Shown here piece after piece: positions 13,813 to 14,256 of a stretch of 14,256 nucleotides of DNA (within the stretch, counting starts at the first letter, position 1; each line of letters begins with the position of its first letter). The notes below the pieces were generated by a model. It saw only the letters and a program-made list of their open reading frames with translations. It did not search any database and was not told the DNA's origin. The position numbers were made by a program, and so were the translations under genes. Source of the stretch: JANPEF01 sp046596055 (GTDB lineage Bacteria > Eisenbacteria > RBG-16-71-46 > DASYSL01); the NCBI GenBank assembly GCA_046596055.1, contig JBKJNH010000067.1, positions 1 to 14,256 on the forward strand. Direction: 5' to 3'.

Positions 13813-14256
13813 CCCCCGACCTCCTGCTCTCGGCGCTCGCCCAGACGCTGCGCATCTCGGTGCCCTACGGCCTGGCCGCCGTCGGAGGCGCGCTGTCCGA
13901 GCGCGGCGGCGTGATCAACATCGCGCTCGAGGGCATCCTGCTGATGGGCGCACTGGGCTACGTGCTCGGCGCGCACTTCACGGGCTCGGCCTGGGCCGGC
14001 CTCGGGGCGGCCGCGCTGGCCGGCCTGCTGGTCGCGCTCGTGCACGCGTTCGTCACCGTCACCTGCCGCGCCGACCAGATCACCTCGAGCCTCGGCCTCA
14101 ACCTCGCCGCACTCGGCATGTCGCGCTTCGTGCTCAAGGAGGTGTTCGGCTCGAGCAGCAACTCGTCGCGCGTCGCCGGTCTCCCGCAGTGGGACGTGCC
14201 GCTGTTGTCGAGCATCCCGTTCGTCGGGCCGCTGTTCGGCAACCCGCTGTTCCTGC
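13809..14256 (+). CDS. Nucleoside ABC transporter permease, second subunit (3' partial)
   Basis: Begins with ATG overlapping the preceding stop (ATGA) and runs off the window after 149 codons. The conserved GVINIALEG (34-42) aligns with the FNIGAEGQ element of the first permease. It is followed by a hydrophobic stretch, then ADQITSSLGLNLAALG, characteristic of the second permease of BMP-type importers. It completes the transporter with the first permease. A typical partner is about 290-310 residues, so about half is missing. Genes beyond it are not visible. Confidence 0.9.
   Translation, partial: MTPDLLLSALAQTLRISVPYGLAAVGGALSERGGVINIALEGILLMGALGYVLGAHFTGSAWAGLGAAALAGLLVALVHAFVTVTCRADQITSSLGLNLAALGMSRFVLKEVFGSSSNSSRVAGLPQWDVPLLSSIPFVGPLFGNPLFL

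Overview
This is a high-GC (roughly 70% by eye), gene-dense bacterial chromosome segment. It has short intergenic gaps, frequent ATGA/GTGA stop-start overlaps, GTG and TTG starts, and strong GC skew at third codon positions that produces long false antisense frames. The first partial gene ends in a FlgD-Ig/type-A sorting-like C-terminal domain, which is common in the FCB superphylum and related uncultured high-GC lineages (for example Candidatus Eisenbacteria or Krumholzibacteriota). That placement is an inference, not a proof. I saw no phage, IS, CRISPR, rRNA or tRNA signal.

Layout. (1) 3-392 (+): C-terminal end of a secreted or surface protein. (2) 402-2218 (-): a two-gene operon, rpiB-like then adenosine deaminase, overlapping by ATGA. 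The RpiB-like protein has an N-terminal amphipathic helix and a long Pro/Ala linker that look like a bacterial-microcompartment encapsulation peptide, and Asp replaces the usual catalytic Cys. (3) 2453-8050 (+): a five-gene osmolyte-type operon: glucosyl-3-phosphoglycerate synthase-like GT, a second GT-A glycosyltransferase, a small TM_helix-repeat channel-like membrane protein, a mannosyl/glucosyl-3-phosphoglycerate phosphatase-family HAD enzyme, and a membrane-anchored solute-binding-like protein. (4) 8085-8720 (+): uridine kinase. (5) 8897-9484 (+): a small secreted beta-rich protein. (6) 9519-14256 (+): thymidine kinase followed by a BMP-family nucleoside ABC importer (lipoprotein, double-NBD ATPase, two permeases, the last cut by the window end).

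How it fits together. Blocks 2, 4 and 6 form a nucleoside theme: import by a BmpA/NupABC-type transporter, salvage by thymidine and uridine kinases, deamination of adenosine, and a pentose-phosphate isomerase that may be packaged in a sugar-phosphate-utilising microcompartment. No shell gene lies in the window; the natural prediction is that shell proteins, DeoC and nucleoside phosphorylase are encoded just downstream or elsewhere. Block 3 is an independent compatible-solute module, probably making glucosylglycerate or a mannosyl derivative. It is divergently transcribed from rpiB across a 234-bp region with a candidate promoter on each strand. The most notable items are the probable microcompartment cargo RpiB with its unusual active site, the osmolyte operon with a second transferase of unresolved product and a channel-like partner, and a near-consensus promoter that would make the thymidine kinase mRNA essentially leaderless.
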